Below are positions 52,101 through 64,000 of a stretch of 64,000 nucleotides of DNA, one piece after another (positions within the stretch are counted from its first letter, which is position 1; each line of letters starts with the position of its first letter). The notes under the pieces are model-generated. The model ran no database searches and was not told where the DNA came from. It saw only the letters and a list, made by a program, of their open reading frames with translations. The DNA comes from Cardiocondyla obscurior (Eukaryota > Arthropoda > Insecta > Hymenoptera > Formicidae). The position numbers and the translations under genes were made by a program. The stretch lies in contig NC_091877.1 of NCBI RefSeq assembly GCF_019399895.1, forward strand, positions 2,170,001 through 2,234,000, read 5' to 3'.

Positions 52101-55100
52101 TCCACTTCTTTTTTTTCTTCTTTTTTTTTCTTTTTTTTTTTTCGTTCCCTTGCTAACAGCAACCATACGTTTCCAGTGGCGACGACCGAATGGCTGTTTA
52201 CCACAGATGTTTCCTCCTTTTTACGAGGCGAACTCTTCCAGCGTCCAGAGTTTTTCCGCATTTTTGCCCGGAAGGAACCTCCGTTAGTCCGCGGGGCGGT
52301 TTTCTCGGGTGGAAGTCAATAGAAATACGTACTGTTGCGCCCCTAATGCCAACGGGTCACTCGACGCGGTATTGTGTTGTCAGACGACTGTTTTTACGAC
52401 CTTCATAACATTAACGCACGTTGAGGGTGTCATTGTCACCGTCTTACGATCAGCTTTCTTTTTACGAGCGGAGTTTGGTTGACGTTGATTTGATAGCAAA
52501 AGATTCGAAGACTAATATAAATCAAAACGTAGCGAGTAACGACGTACGTTATATGTACATATAAAAAATTATCTGCAAAGCTTGATTAAGCTGTGATGCA
52601 AAAAAAAATTACTTTTAACGTTATTTTCAACATTCGACGCGAAGAGAAATGTTTTCTTTAAGACATAGCGAACGTGGAAACGTCTTCGCGTGTATTCTTT
52701 TGGTTGGTTTCTTTTCGCAACATTTACGCGCGAGTGTGAAACGGTTTTGACCCGAGTGTTTCCCACGTTTCTTTCTTTTTTTTTTTTTATTTCCCCCTTT
52801 CATTTTCGACGTAAATTACACGACACATTCCTACGTGGAATGCTAGAATCGGCGCGATGGGGGCGTTTCGGCTCGGGCAAAACCTGCCTGCGATATGCGC
52901 TGCCTGCGAATCCGTTCAACAAAGGACAACGGGCTCCTGTGGGAGCTGTTACGCGTGCTTCCCGACGCCGTCGACGGCCCGCGAGGAATACGAAATCTTG
53001 CTCGAATTGGTGAAAGAGCCCTACGTCGCCGAGAAGATCGGTAGAAATACACGCGGGAACGCCGAGAGATCCGCGCACCTTTATCCAGGGAATATAGACG
53101 CAATCCCCCTCGATCATTTTATCAGTCCGATCCGAATGGTTATTTTAGTGAGTTTTGCCAACTTTTTGCATTTTTTTCCATCTATTGTTTCGATTACTCA
53201 ATCGATTCGTAACGTCGTTAAAAAATAATTTACAGTTCGACAATTATAATTGACATTATAAAATTATAGAAGGGTTTCAATTTTAATTCGTAGAATTTTG
53301 ATTTTAAATTATTACAAGAAGATCGATCGTTGATTTTCATTTATCTCCCTTATTATTTTTAAAAATAATTTTTCTCGATTAATATTTACGAATTTTGATC
53401 TTTATAATTTCTCTTTTAGTTTAATATATTTAAAGACTCGCGGAGTATATGAATGTGAGAAGAAAATGCGAGGAGCTTCACGTCGCGAATACTTATGTAG
53501 GAACCACGCGTTAAAAACTCCGTGGTGCGGTTGAGAGCGCATTCGTTGCCTCCGCTCCTTTCGAATGTGCTGACATAATGCGAATAAAATCCAGCTAGTA
53601 CGAGTCTCTTTGGATCGCTATTGTCCGACGAAGAGGACCCCCGCGAGCCTATGAACGCGTCCTTCGCAAAAACGCGCAGCCGTTCTCTTGCATAATTTAT
53701 AAGGGAAACTTCGTAAAGGGTACAGCGCGAAATTGCCAAGTAAAATGACGACGTCCACCTGTCCACCTTTCGCGATCGCTTTGCAAAGTTTTTCCGCTGC
53801 CAGGGGTCCGTCGACGCGGCCGGGTCTCTCGTTAAAACCACAATTTTCCACGAAACTTTCTTTACAATGCTCCAGACCGCGTCCCCTTTTTTTCACTAGG
53901 TCAACGCAAAAAAAGAAAAGAAAAAAAAAGGAGAGGGCGATTCACTTTTTCGACGAATGAAGACAGCCAGCGCGTTAGTTTCCGATGCAGCGTTTTATGG
54001 GCTTTTCTCTCTTCGTCGATTGCATATAGGCGGCTCATAAATTATGCAGAATTAATGCCTCAATGAAATTTTCTACAATTCTTAAGGGAGCGGGCAAGTT
54101 TCGAGTCGAGCCGGGGCGTTCGACGTTCCCTTTATGAATTAAACATTTGCATTACCTTCGATAAGGCTAAAAACAAATGTCGCGCGCGCGGAGGCCGCCG
54201 CATGCTTACGATTTATTAAATACCGCCAGCTTTTTTTAGCACTTGTCTGCTCTCTCTGCTCTCTTGCTAGCCAATTCATGCATTATAAAGTAAAATCTAG
54301 CAAAAGTGGTGCAACTTGACTTCTCCAGGAATATTGATTTCTCGAAATGTAGCAGAGGAATAAATGCATAAAGTAGAAGTGGTAATTTTGTAGACATAGA
54401 GTTTCTTTAACGCCACGATCACACACGGCATATAAATTAGTACGGTACATTTTAATGAGGCAAGGTAAACCGGAAACGCTTTTTCCTAAAATCATCTTGA
54501 ATTCCAAGCGGAATAATAATAAATAAAAATCCGCAATATCTTTTTGCTTAATTATAAACTTAGCCCCGAGAAATATTTCGTAATAAATACATTTCGAAAA
54601 TCGACGCGTGAACTCGATGGGAAAGTTTCTATTTTTTTTTTTTTTTTAACTATTGCTCTTCAAAAGTAATCCTCAGAGTTAATTTTGACATTATTTTTGA
54701 CGCGATGAGCGACGGAGTTGTTTAAACCGACCATTTTCCGGCAACAGAGATGTCACGGGATAAAAGTACGGGTGCTGTAATCTCCGGGAGATGACCGCAG
54801 AGTCTGTAGAGAGTTGTAATTTTAATAGCGCAACTTTGATAACGTTGCGCGCGGGCATGCACGGATGGTGGAAGGGTTCGGAAAGGGATCGCGCAAAGAG
54901 AATCGAAATTGCGACGTCTGTCGGCCTCTCTTCCGCAAGCAGACATACATACGAGTCCGTGAAAAATTGATGCGCTGCAGATGGGACGTTACGAGCCACT
55001 TTTTGGATTGATATTTGTGTTAAATATCTCGGCAGCTCTATTTTTTTTTTTTTTTTTTTTTTTTTAATAATCTATGTACCGGTTGATGCAGGCTTTAAAA

Positions 55101-57953
55101 TTCTGTTAATTGCGGTTAATTTAAGTATTTAAAAAATAACTTGGAAAAAATAAAAAAAGACGAAGTGACGAAGAGTTTAATATTATTAGATGGCCGCAAT
55201 TAAAAGAGAAAACAAATTGCGATATCTCTTGGAAATTTCCAAATGCTATAAATTTTAGGAAAAGGTTTCTTTGTAATTGCTAAAGGTAATGCAATCTTTT
55301 TCCGAAGGTGCTTACCAATGTGCGATGCCTCTTTCATAAAGAGTTTGTTCAGGAAAGTTTACTTTAAGTTTTGCTCTCGAAAACCACCGCCGCTTAAAAC
55401 CTCAACTCGCGTTTCGTTTACGTTTGAGGCGTCGGGAATATCCCGTTGTATTGGGAAAAGATAAATGATTCTCGCAGTAGAGCTCGCGTCGCTGGAAACG
55501 TTTCAAGCTGGAAAAAGTTTCAATCGTTTTTCTTACCATTCGTTTTCTTTCATTCGGCGCGACGAGGAGAGTATTTACCAAGCGAGTTTCCTTCCTTCTT
55601 GCGATTATGGGATTTTATGTGATTGCTTATGAAATATTAGACATTGTCCGCTCTCGATGCGTTTGGTGCATTCGGAATAAGAAATAAGCTCCGCTGTAAA
55701 TGAATCTTGTCTATGCTAAGAGCAAACGGTTCGATTGAGTTTTCTTTTCCCGTTGTCAAAAAGAAAAGAAAAAGTTTCTTAGTGAAAAAATTATATATCT
55801 TTTTTTTTTATTTGCAGGGACAATCTCTAATTCGAGATTATAAATTTATTTACGACCTCGCGAATAACAGTTTAATTATATTGATTGATTCAAAATGAAA
55901 GATTAAAATAGCATTGTATTAAAATGAGGAGCGCGGGAAAGATCCGGAAGCGCGAGCCGGGGCGCTCGAATCCATGAGATAGGAAAAATAAGCGCGGATA
56001 ATCCCCGTCAACATCGTTTGCCGTGGTTATGGAATCGAGCCTTACTTTACCTTCACCATTATGAGATTTTCTGACGTCAGCTATCTGCCGTCTGTGAAAC
56101 GCGCGGCATTAAACTACCCGCTTCCCGGGCACAGAAGCCGGAAGAATTGTAACAGCCTTCCGTGGCGAACTCGTCGGGCTTGCACGCTGAGTTTTTCGAT
56201 AATCACCTTTCATAACCACGTTTTTTTTTCTTTTTTTTTCTTTTCTTTCTTTCTCTCTCACAACCTTTTTTCTACCTTGGGATATCATCCCGCTGCCGTG
56301 TTCCGGCGGGCTGGTACCAATCGTTACGATCAACTTGAGTAGGAAAATACGCGAGAAAAATATCTCCCACTTACGTCCTATATATTTCTTCATTCTATTA
56401 CTCGGAATAGTTTCGTAATGCGAGGGAAAACGAGCCAGCGGGCGTCGTGCACGCCGAGGTTATCGCCGCCACCCCGCGTGGCGCAACGCTTTTCGCGTTT
56501 TCTTCTCGATTCATTCGTTCGGGTGCACTTGATGCCAGGCAGAGCGTAGACTGTTATTGATAACGGGCATTTTTAATATCGAGCGGCAAAGGCGCGTTGT
56601 CGGCCACTTGTTATTACTAGCCGCTTCGATATTAACGATAGAGCGATTCGTCGGACTCTGCGATCTCTCGCGGGGACGCGGGCGGGATGACGCTTCGAAA
56701 GTGGGTCGACGAGCGCAGCTTTTTAAATACCAGGGCTTTTCACGATCTCGAGCAACTTTAATCTCGAGCATTTTTCAATACCTATCTATCGACAGAAAAT
56801 TTATATTCAAATATGTCGTTCGTATAATCACAGAGACCGCGCGAGAGAGTCGTTGTCAAGCGTAAACTCGGACTTCGTGTAATACACGTCGCATTTACGC
56901 GTCACGTGACTGAATATTACGGCATATTTGTGCAGGAATTAGCACGAATTTATGCTTCTCCGTCAATGTTCTATCGCTCGTGCCTTTTTTTTTTTTTTCT
57001 TTGATCACGCGTTATTAAAAGAATCGCGCAGTTTCGATTAGGGTTTTTATTTTCCCATACATCGTACTAAGTTCGATTACAAACTAGATTATCGAAGACT
57101 ATGTATTTGGAGTGTAAATCGCGTATGTTTACTTTTGGACGCTCATAAATTTCTCGCGCAAACATCACCGATGATTAAATTCATATATCTCTTCTCTGTC
57201 TATGAATAATGCAATATATTCGTACGGCAATTAATTATAACAAAACTTACGCGCGCGTTTCAACCTTGCTGTTATCCAGTTCTTTAAATCTATAAGAAGA
57301 TTTTCCACTGCGGCGCATTCCACGTTGATTCGTGTTAATCGTGAGAATCCACATCTGAAGCGAGCTGTACGCGCAAATTTATTGAGTTGTTAGTAATCAA
57401 AATCCTTTCAGAGCGCGATTACGTTGGTGATATTAATTATTAGATTAACAGTAGCGTCGAATAACCGCGACGAGATAACGCCGCTGTGCTCAAAATTCAT
57501 TGTCATATGTAACATACGCACAATAGGAAAGAGAAACGGGCAAACGAGAGGAAGGTGAGGAGTAAAGGAAATAAAGCTTTTTGCGTAAGCAATTAATTAC
57601 GAATTAAAACTTAAATGCTTTCCATATTTAGAGAAATATTAATAAAGCCGTGAATGAAAAAAAAAAAAAATATGAACGTAAACATTTTTTTACACGTTCG
57701 AATCTTTAAATACACTTTGGTGTAACTCTTTTATCAATTAATTATTTAATTAATTTCTCACGCGCGTGTCTGCAAAAGGGTGCTCGGTTGTGTCGTCGAT
57801 TATAAACCTCACAAAGTCAAAAGCGGCTTCCGTTCATTATCCGCTTAACTCGCGGTGGCCGACTAATCAGCGCTATTAATTGCGATAATTGACGCGTTCG
57901 ACCGCCTCAAGCGAAGCGACGGTAAATCGTCAGTCCCGACGGGGTGTTTAAGA
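49123..57953. other. About 8.8 kb with no supported gene
   Basis: Lies between the heads of copy B (minus) and copy C (plus), so both promoters should be here. CpG-rich stretches alternate with T runs such as 55041-55065. The longest ATG-started frame (52857-53228, 123 codons) overlaps equally long frames on the other strand and has no recognised domain. I see no RNA gene, element or conserved motif. Confidence 0.55.
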
Positions 57954-60920
57954 ATGCGAATCTCTCGTATGTTCTCGCTAGCCGTCCTATGTGTCTACCT
58001 CCGTGATATTTATGCCGCCACTTTATCTCAAACTAGCGGCTGGTTCGCGCGCGATAAGAGATACCTGGTGTATCCGCCGCCTAGAGACTATACTCCGACG
58101 AAAGTTCAGGTATAGGTATATACACATAAGTTCGCCAAAAGTGTTTCCGGAACGAAACGAGACGCTGCGTGAAATATCGCGATTAAATTGACACTTCGAC
58201 GGGGCTGCTAATTAAATATAAAAAAAAAAGAAAATTAAATAATAAATCAAAGAACATTCTATTTCTTCATATATATCTTTCCGTAAGTTCGTTTAACTTT
58301 AATGTTAAATAAAAGGTAAATAAAAATCGGCTCGTTGTCGCGTGATTCGGATCGCGTTTTGTACAATCCCGACGGCGGCCGACACGTTTGATGGAGGATT
58401 CGCGATATCGCCGGCTATTCGAATCACAGAATTTCGGGACATCCATTTTCCGATCTAATTTCGTGTGGTTGAACCTCGATCGCTGCCGGCACTGAAGGGC
58501 GGAATAGGCAGAGAGAGGGTTTAGGGGGGAGACGGGGTGATTCGATCTCTGGTTGTGGCAAACGATCGATGACACCTTCCTATATTTGAAAACCGTTCCA
58601 GTTAATCCTCGGCCTCGGTTTACCCATGGAAGTTGACGTCAGCATGATTATCGGCTACGTGATGAAATTTAATTACGCCCTACCCTATAACGCCTCGTAC
58701 TTGACGGATCCATACGTCCGCTATGACAGATCGATCAACCGCCGTGTCGAGTCCGATGGAAATGACGCCTCCTCGCTGAATACGAAAGGTATCATGTTCT
58801 TTACTTGCCCGGTATGCGAGTTTAATTGAAGCTATTGTCCGTTCGAAAGACCCTTCCGCATTGACGCGCATCAAGAGTAAAATAATCGAATCATTTATCC
58901 ACATCGTTTAATCCGCAACATTAGTCTGTATTAATTTTGTATGAATTAATCGTAGTTATTGTGGTAGCATTTCCATTTAGGAAGCTCTTCACGCATAATG
59001 AAATAATATCCCAAATCACTGGAAGACCAAATTATTGGATGCAACGTTAATCTAAATGCTTCCGTCGTAGTATATTTCTCCGTTTCAAAAAATCGATGAA
59101 CTATTTATCGTGCCGCACAAATTTTAATTCTTATATTAAAATTTTATATCTTTATATGTCGATTATTTTATATTGATGTGTTTTCATAAAAGATTATTAT
59201 ATACATATTTATATACACCTGAGAATCGGAAGAAAATCAGCTCAGTACTATCGATCGTGTTATCGTGATTGTCTACACGAACCTTTGAATCAAAATGAAA
59301 CTATCTGCGCGGCGCACGTAAAATACGAATGTGCATCTAATTGAACGGAAAGATAAAGTTTATATCGAAAGGATCAGTCACGGTTTCGCGAAAAACCTCG
59401 GCGAGTAAAAAGCTACCGGGCGGAAAGGAGGAACCTTGTAAATTTCACGTACCTCTGGCTCTCATCGGGTGTCGCGTCGATACGTTCGAAAGGAACGGCG
59501 TAAAGTAAAGACGGTAGACAGGGAAAAGAAAAATGTGAGATATTACATAACAGACAGCGTTGACAAGATGCATCGAGAGGATCTCGAGTGGAATCTCGCC
59601 CTCTCGAAATCCGACGAGTGTACTCGGGATTTGAAGAGCAAAGACTTAATGTCGAGTTAAGGCGAGGATCCTTTTGCTTTGCATGGTAATAAGCCTACTT
59701 TTGTTGCGAGACTCGTGCGTTTATCTCCCGGCAACAATGGACGTTAATTCAGCTCCTTTATCGAAAAAACTCTTTTCATTCACTTTGATCTTGTTAATCC
59801 GATCTAATGTACCCTAGATCCTTCCTTATTTTCTTTTTTTTTCTTTTTTTTTTTTGCTTTATCTCGTCTACGGTGTGCAGGACTCGTAACGATTTAACGT
59901 TTGATCTTTAGATATTTAACGATCCTTAACGATACTTTCCAAGATATTAATTAGAATTAACGAAAAAAATATAATAACGATTTAGAAAGAATAATATTAC
60001 TCTCTATGCAGTTTTAATAATCTCGGAATAAGATTGTTGCGAGATAAAATGTTTAGTGATAGTGTTTCAATTTCGTAAAATAATTGTAATATATTAATTT
60101 ACAATATCTTTACCACGCGTTTAATCTAATATATTTTTATTAATTATTTTTCGACGTTAAGCAAGCTTGATGTCCAGATGGGAGTATTACGAAATCTTTG
60201 AGTCGATTTTCGAGTCGACGCGTTCGGGAAAAGCCTGCCTTTTGAAAACCATTTGCGAAGCCGCGGCGGTGCCTTTTAAACGGAGCCCTACTCTGACTGC
60301 GCAGCTCGCCCATATTTTCTTCACGTAAGCGTTAATCCAGCAGGTAGTCTCTTAGAATAATCTTTAACTAAGCCTGGAATAGCGCGCTCTTCGCGATTAA
60401 GGAACTATTACGTTTACCGTACCATTGTTGCGGCTTAGAAACTTGAATAGTCCGCGTTACATGTACGACTGTATTATGCATCGTATTTAAGCTCAAGCAT
60501 ACGGCACTTAATAAGATATTTATTCGGAACGAGTAAGATAATTATATATACGTTTAAAATATTATTTACATTATATTAATTGTAGAGTTTTATTTTATTG
60601 AACAACAGGTGCAACGATCACGTCTTGCTATCGTTATATTTTGCATGATGTTTAAATTTTTTTTTTCCTATTTTTTTTTCTTTTCTTTTTCGTGAGAAAT
60701 AAAAAATTTGTTTTAAAGTCGTAGTTGATTTTGTAAGATTAATTTAATACTAAATGAATATTTCAGGCCTTCCACTACATCCGAGCCATTTAAAAGCGTT
60801 TTCGATCAAGAGTATCGCGCCGCTGAAATCGCAGGTCGACAAGACTCCAACAGCTGCGACAATTTATTTTCCGAGTGCGCGGAAAGCCTCTTAGACTATT
60901 TTACCGAGATATTAGAATAA
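57954..60920 (+). CDS. DM4/DM12 family protein, copy C (complete)
   Basis: Exons 57954-58109, 58602-58788, 60162-60324 and 60767-60920, all GT-AG and in frame, 219 aa. The N-terminus MRISRMFSLAVLCVYL is a likely signal peptide. It is followed by RYLVYPPP in place of the usual FPxGS segment, then LILGLGLPMEVD, FNYALPYNASYL and SRWEYYEIFESIFESTRSGKACLLKTICEAA. The last exon begins TPSTTS, with a tail CDNLFSECAESLLDYF where the usual CP is CA. The intron before the EYYEIFE segment is phase 1 and lies upstream of the position used in copies A and B, so this copy belongs to another branch of the family. Function is unknown, and a secreted or lumenal location is inferred. The acceptor at 60162 was chosen because the two nearby AGs break the frame. 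Confidence 0.9.
58789..60161 (+). other. Intron 2 of DM4/DM12 copy C (1.4 kb)
   Basis: Mostly AT-rich, with a T-rich tract near 59.83-59.86 kb. A short open frame at 59469-59660 has no recognisable motif and is treated as chance. Confidence 0.7.
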
Positions 60921-63900
60921 CTATATTGTCATCGAGAGCTTCTTATTTTAGTTCTTAGTTACGTCTGTACGTTTAATCAAGGTTGTTAAATAGGATTTGT
61001 AAGTCGTGCAAGGATATATTTTTTTTTTTCTTTCACGTCAGATAGGCAGATTTCGCAATTGCAGAGGAAAGACATTATTCACCGCAGTGTTTCAAACGAT
61101 ATATGCATATAATTTTATGCTTACGATATATTTAATAATTATTAATTAGTAAAATAAGATAATTTTATAGTGTATCTATAACTTTAAAAAATCAAAATTA
61201 ATATATATCTTAATAAATAATTTAAACTACGTTGATAAATAACTACGTAACTCTGGAATGCCTTAACTTAATTTCTAGATGTTTAAGGTTAAAAGAACTC
61301 TGTTACAATGGATAAGAAATCGCCGAAAAAGAGAGATTTTAAAACACAAACAAAACGTACTTTTTAATAACAGCTCCGTTAGATTGCGTCGTGATTAGTG
61401 GCCAGTCTTCTCGACCTCTATAAATTCCGAGCAGACTATTTTCTCTTCCCATGCACCTGTTGTCGAACGAGAGTATTGGCAATAACATCCGATAACTGCG
61501 TCACGTTCAGTCGCAAGCAGCGCGTCCTTCATCTTCCTTGGTTCCATGTGCTTCCCCTCGCCATTTCCTACGTCCATTTACTTCCGTTTCCGCCCATTGT
61601 TCTGTTCTTTAATATTTGTAATATCAGGTCCGACACGACGGGGCACGTAATTTACGAGCTCAGAAAAAGGAATCTTGCATGCTCTCGATATAAATGTGTA
61701 GTAATTTCTCAAAATGAAACTAGAAGGATGGCGAACTTTTTTATAACGCGACCGAATTATTTTTAAACAATCAAAAATTGAGTTGGCACAAAATAATTCT
61801 GTTTAATTCTCAGGTCTACTCACGATTGAAACAAGGGGAGGAAAAAAAAAATTGAACGACTCTCATGGAACTTTAACAAGGTCTGACAAAAATTCAAGGT
61901 TATGGATACTTTGCGACGTAGAAGATACTGCTATAAAATCGTTGACGAGAGCTCTCGCAACGTTTCACACATTCGCGAATCTATTTTATACTATCATTTA
62001 CGGTACGCGAATATACATTTTTTACCAAGTGGTCTTCAAACCCATCGTCCGATACCTGAATTTATGAAACACGATGATACCTTTTTATGTAACATTTTTT
62101 TTACATCAATTGTTTTACAGTTTGCGAAGAGCTTTTTATTTTTGATTGCTACTACTAAACGAAAAAAAAATTCTTGCAGCTAAAAAAAAATTTTTTTCAA
62201 AGGGAAAATTTCCTATTTAGAGAATATCCTGTCCGGACAAACATAAGAAACGTATCATTTATTTCTCGATTTGTCTGAGGATTATTTAAAAATTATCGAT
62301 AACACTGCCGAAATATTTTAATATAATTTACAAACGACAGTATAAGTCGTCGCTATCAGACTGCATTAAATTTGAAGACTTTATTGTGATGAAATGTTGA
62401 AGACTAAACTGGAAGTTTTTATTTTAATTTCCGGGTATTTTATCATTTGTTTCAAGCCACTTCTAAGGTGCTGGCCAATGGAAAGTATTTTTTTTTTTTT
62501 TTTAATTTTTATTTCAAGCAGCACGTACAACCTATCGTGGAAAATGAATCCTGCGATACCGCCATTGTTGACCAGCGTGATAAACTGACCCTGCATACGT
62601 CTTCTTTTGTTTTAGAAATACCCCGCGCGCTGTTACGTAACCATTTATTTTTAGTTCACCGCCGATTTTGTGCATTGTATCCCGCAATCCAACCTTTCCC
62701 AATATAAAGAGAAATGATCGGAGCCGCGGAAATGTTTCCTGCTTCTCTGTCAAGGATACACTTTACTGAAATCCCGTTCTTTAACCGAGACGGTCCCGCG
62801 ATGTAATTTAATGCTGCATTATACAGTTTATATTTTATTTTATTTTATTTCCATAACACGTACGATATTCGTGCAACGATGATATGTAGACGTGAGGTAT
62901 GCGAGTCAGATTTTCTTACGCAGGATTTTATCCGCGCTGACCACCGACGAAGGTCAGGAAACGTTTTCTCGAAGAAATCTTTTTTTTTTTAATTTTTTAT
63001 TCGTTGCGCTTGCTTTCGGTTGCATTTTCGTATTCTTTACAAGACGCCGTAGACGAATGCTTAGCCAACCGTGGACGAGTACACGTTTCGTATTCGAACG
63101 CAGATCCGACGGTGATTTTGTGTACGTAACGAGAGTGGATTCCGCGGAGAGATCGCGTGGCTGCCGTGACTCAATTTAGCGTCATGATTTTGCGCTGGCT
63201 TACAAAGATATTCCCATGATGTTAGAAGATTACGGGTATACGAGCGAGCACGGAAATCCTTTGGCGACAAAACGAAACCTCGGCCTTCCTTTTTTTGTTA
63301 ACTTTTGGTCATTTTTCTCCGCGAACGGACCGAACGATCGGCCGTCCCGCCCTCGCACAAATTTTCGCTAAGATTTTATTACGTTACCGGACCATCCGTT
63401 CAAAGGTCTGCTAGATATCCGCTGCCAGCCGCCGTCGATCATGAGGCCGAGAGTCAGAAACGCGAACGATTCTTCGTAACTTACGGCCGTAGGAGAAAAA
63501 GCAAAATTTATGTCCGCAAGGAATAAAAACGTTTACTTTTAATAATTACTGATTTTGACGTAAAATCTCTGCCGTCGTCAACGGGGAAAAGTATATATTT
63601 TATTTTTATTTCACTATTTTACCTCGCGTTGAAGTTGATTTATTTGAAATACACGAAATATGCACAATACAGGCAAGTCTCTCTGCTGCTTTTTCTCTTG
63701 GCTGGCACGACCGAGAAGAGAGTTTACCTTTGACCTTTTTATTCCATTGCAGACAACCTTTGGAAGTCATTTTGAAAGAGGCCAACGTTGTTGCTATTCC
63801 GCGGAATACAGTTTTCCGACCGAGTCGTACGTACGACTAAAGACACCATACGAAAAAGCTAAAGCCAGACTTAAAGAGGAAGATATTACCATTTTACGTT

Positions 63901-64000
63901 CTTTTCTTCCTTTTACTTTCTTTTCATCATGCTAGTTTGACTTAGGTTTAAACCGGAAATTTTTCGCTTTTATAAGGAAAATTTTTTTGCCCGTAAATGT
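60921..64000. other. 3' flank of copy C, no supported gene
   Basis: The 3' UTR and poly(A) site of copy C should follow 60920. Open frames at 61395-61766, 62381-62753, 62892-63179 and 63660-63935 were read on both strands. None shows a known domain. A possible acceptor (TTGCAG near 63751) precedes an open frame, but no partner exon is visible. A TTTTA-type simple repeat lies near 62830-62851. Confidence 0.55.

Noticed and set aside
52857..53228. ATG-started frame of 123 codons with several cysteines
   Set aside because: Equally long frames lie on the opposite strand over the same bases. No recognisable family, and the 3' part is low-complexity and hydrophobic.
61395..61577. Small ATG-started minus-strand frame of 60 codons near the end of copy C
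   Set aside because: No domain or signal sequence, no splice partner, and a longer open frame covers the same bases on the other strand.
62381..62753. Open frames on both strands with possible splice sites, considered as a fourth DM4/DM12 gene
   Set aside because: None of the family motifs (NYxLP, CLLxxICE, C-x-x-x-Y-x-x-C-P) is present in any frame.

Overview
The window is nuclear DNA from an insect, most likely a hymenopteran and perhaps an ant. It is AT-rich, with short introns around compact genes, CpG is not depleted in the GC-richer middle, and the genes are typical insect ones, including three of the arthropod-specific DM4/DM12 family. The species cannot be named from the sequence alone. 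Exon joins were worked out by hand from splice signals, reading phase and family conservation; no transcript data were available.

Layout. 2007-7530 (minus) is a class VI (ATP11-like) P4-ATPase lipid flippase in 17 visible coding exons; its first coding exon was not found. Only about 330 bp separate it, head to head, from 7860-13524 (plus), a complete 15-exon 2-oxoglutarate dehydrogenase E1 gene (1052 aa) with substitutions in conserved active-site segments. 16.2-17.2 kb holds a diverged tandem duplication of a probable 5' non-coding exon block with a foldback MITE between the copies, followed by a separate inverted repeat. 17992-26019 (plus) is the mitochondrial folate/FAD carrier SLC25A32, with two alternative C-terminal ends. 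26512-28424 (minus), 47479-49122 (minus) and 57954-60920 (plus) are three DM4/DM12 genes encoding small cysteine-containing proteins with N-terminal signal sequences. The about 19 kb and 9 kb between them, and the last 3 kb, hold no gene I can support.

How the genes relate. Flippase, OGDH and SLC25A32 are household-type functions: membrane asymmetry, the TCA cycle, and mitochondrial folate/FAD import. OGDH and SLC25A32 both act in mitochondria, but nothing in the sequence shows co-regulation. The DM4/DM12 genes look like a dispersed family group: the two minus-strand copies share internal exons of identical length (188 and 108 nt) and phase, and the plus-strand copy has a different intron position.

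The best leads are the duplicated sixth transmembrane segment at the end of SLC25A32, the diverged OGDH active site, three frame-confirmed GC-AG introns in three unrelated genes, the tandemly duplicated splice acceptor in OGDH intron 1, and the DM4/DM12 group.
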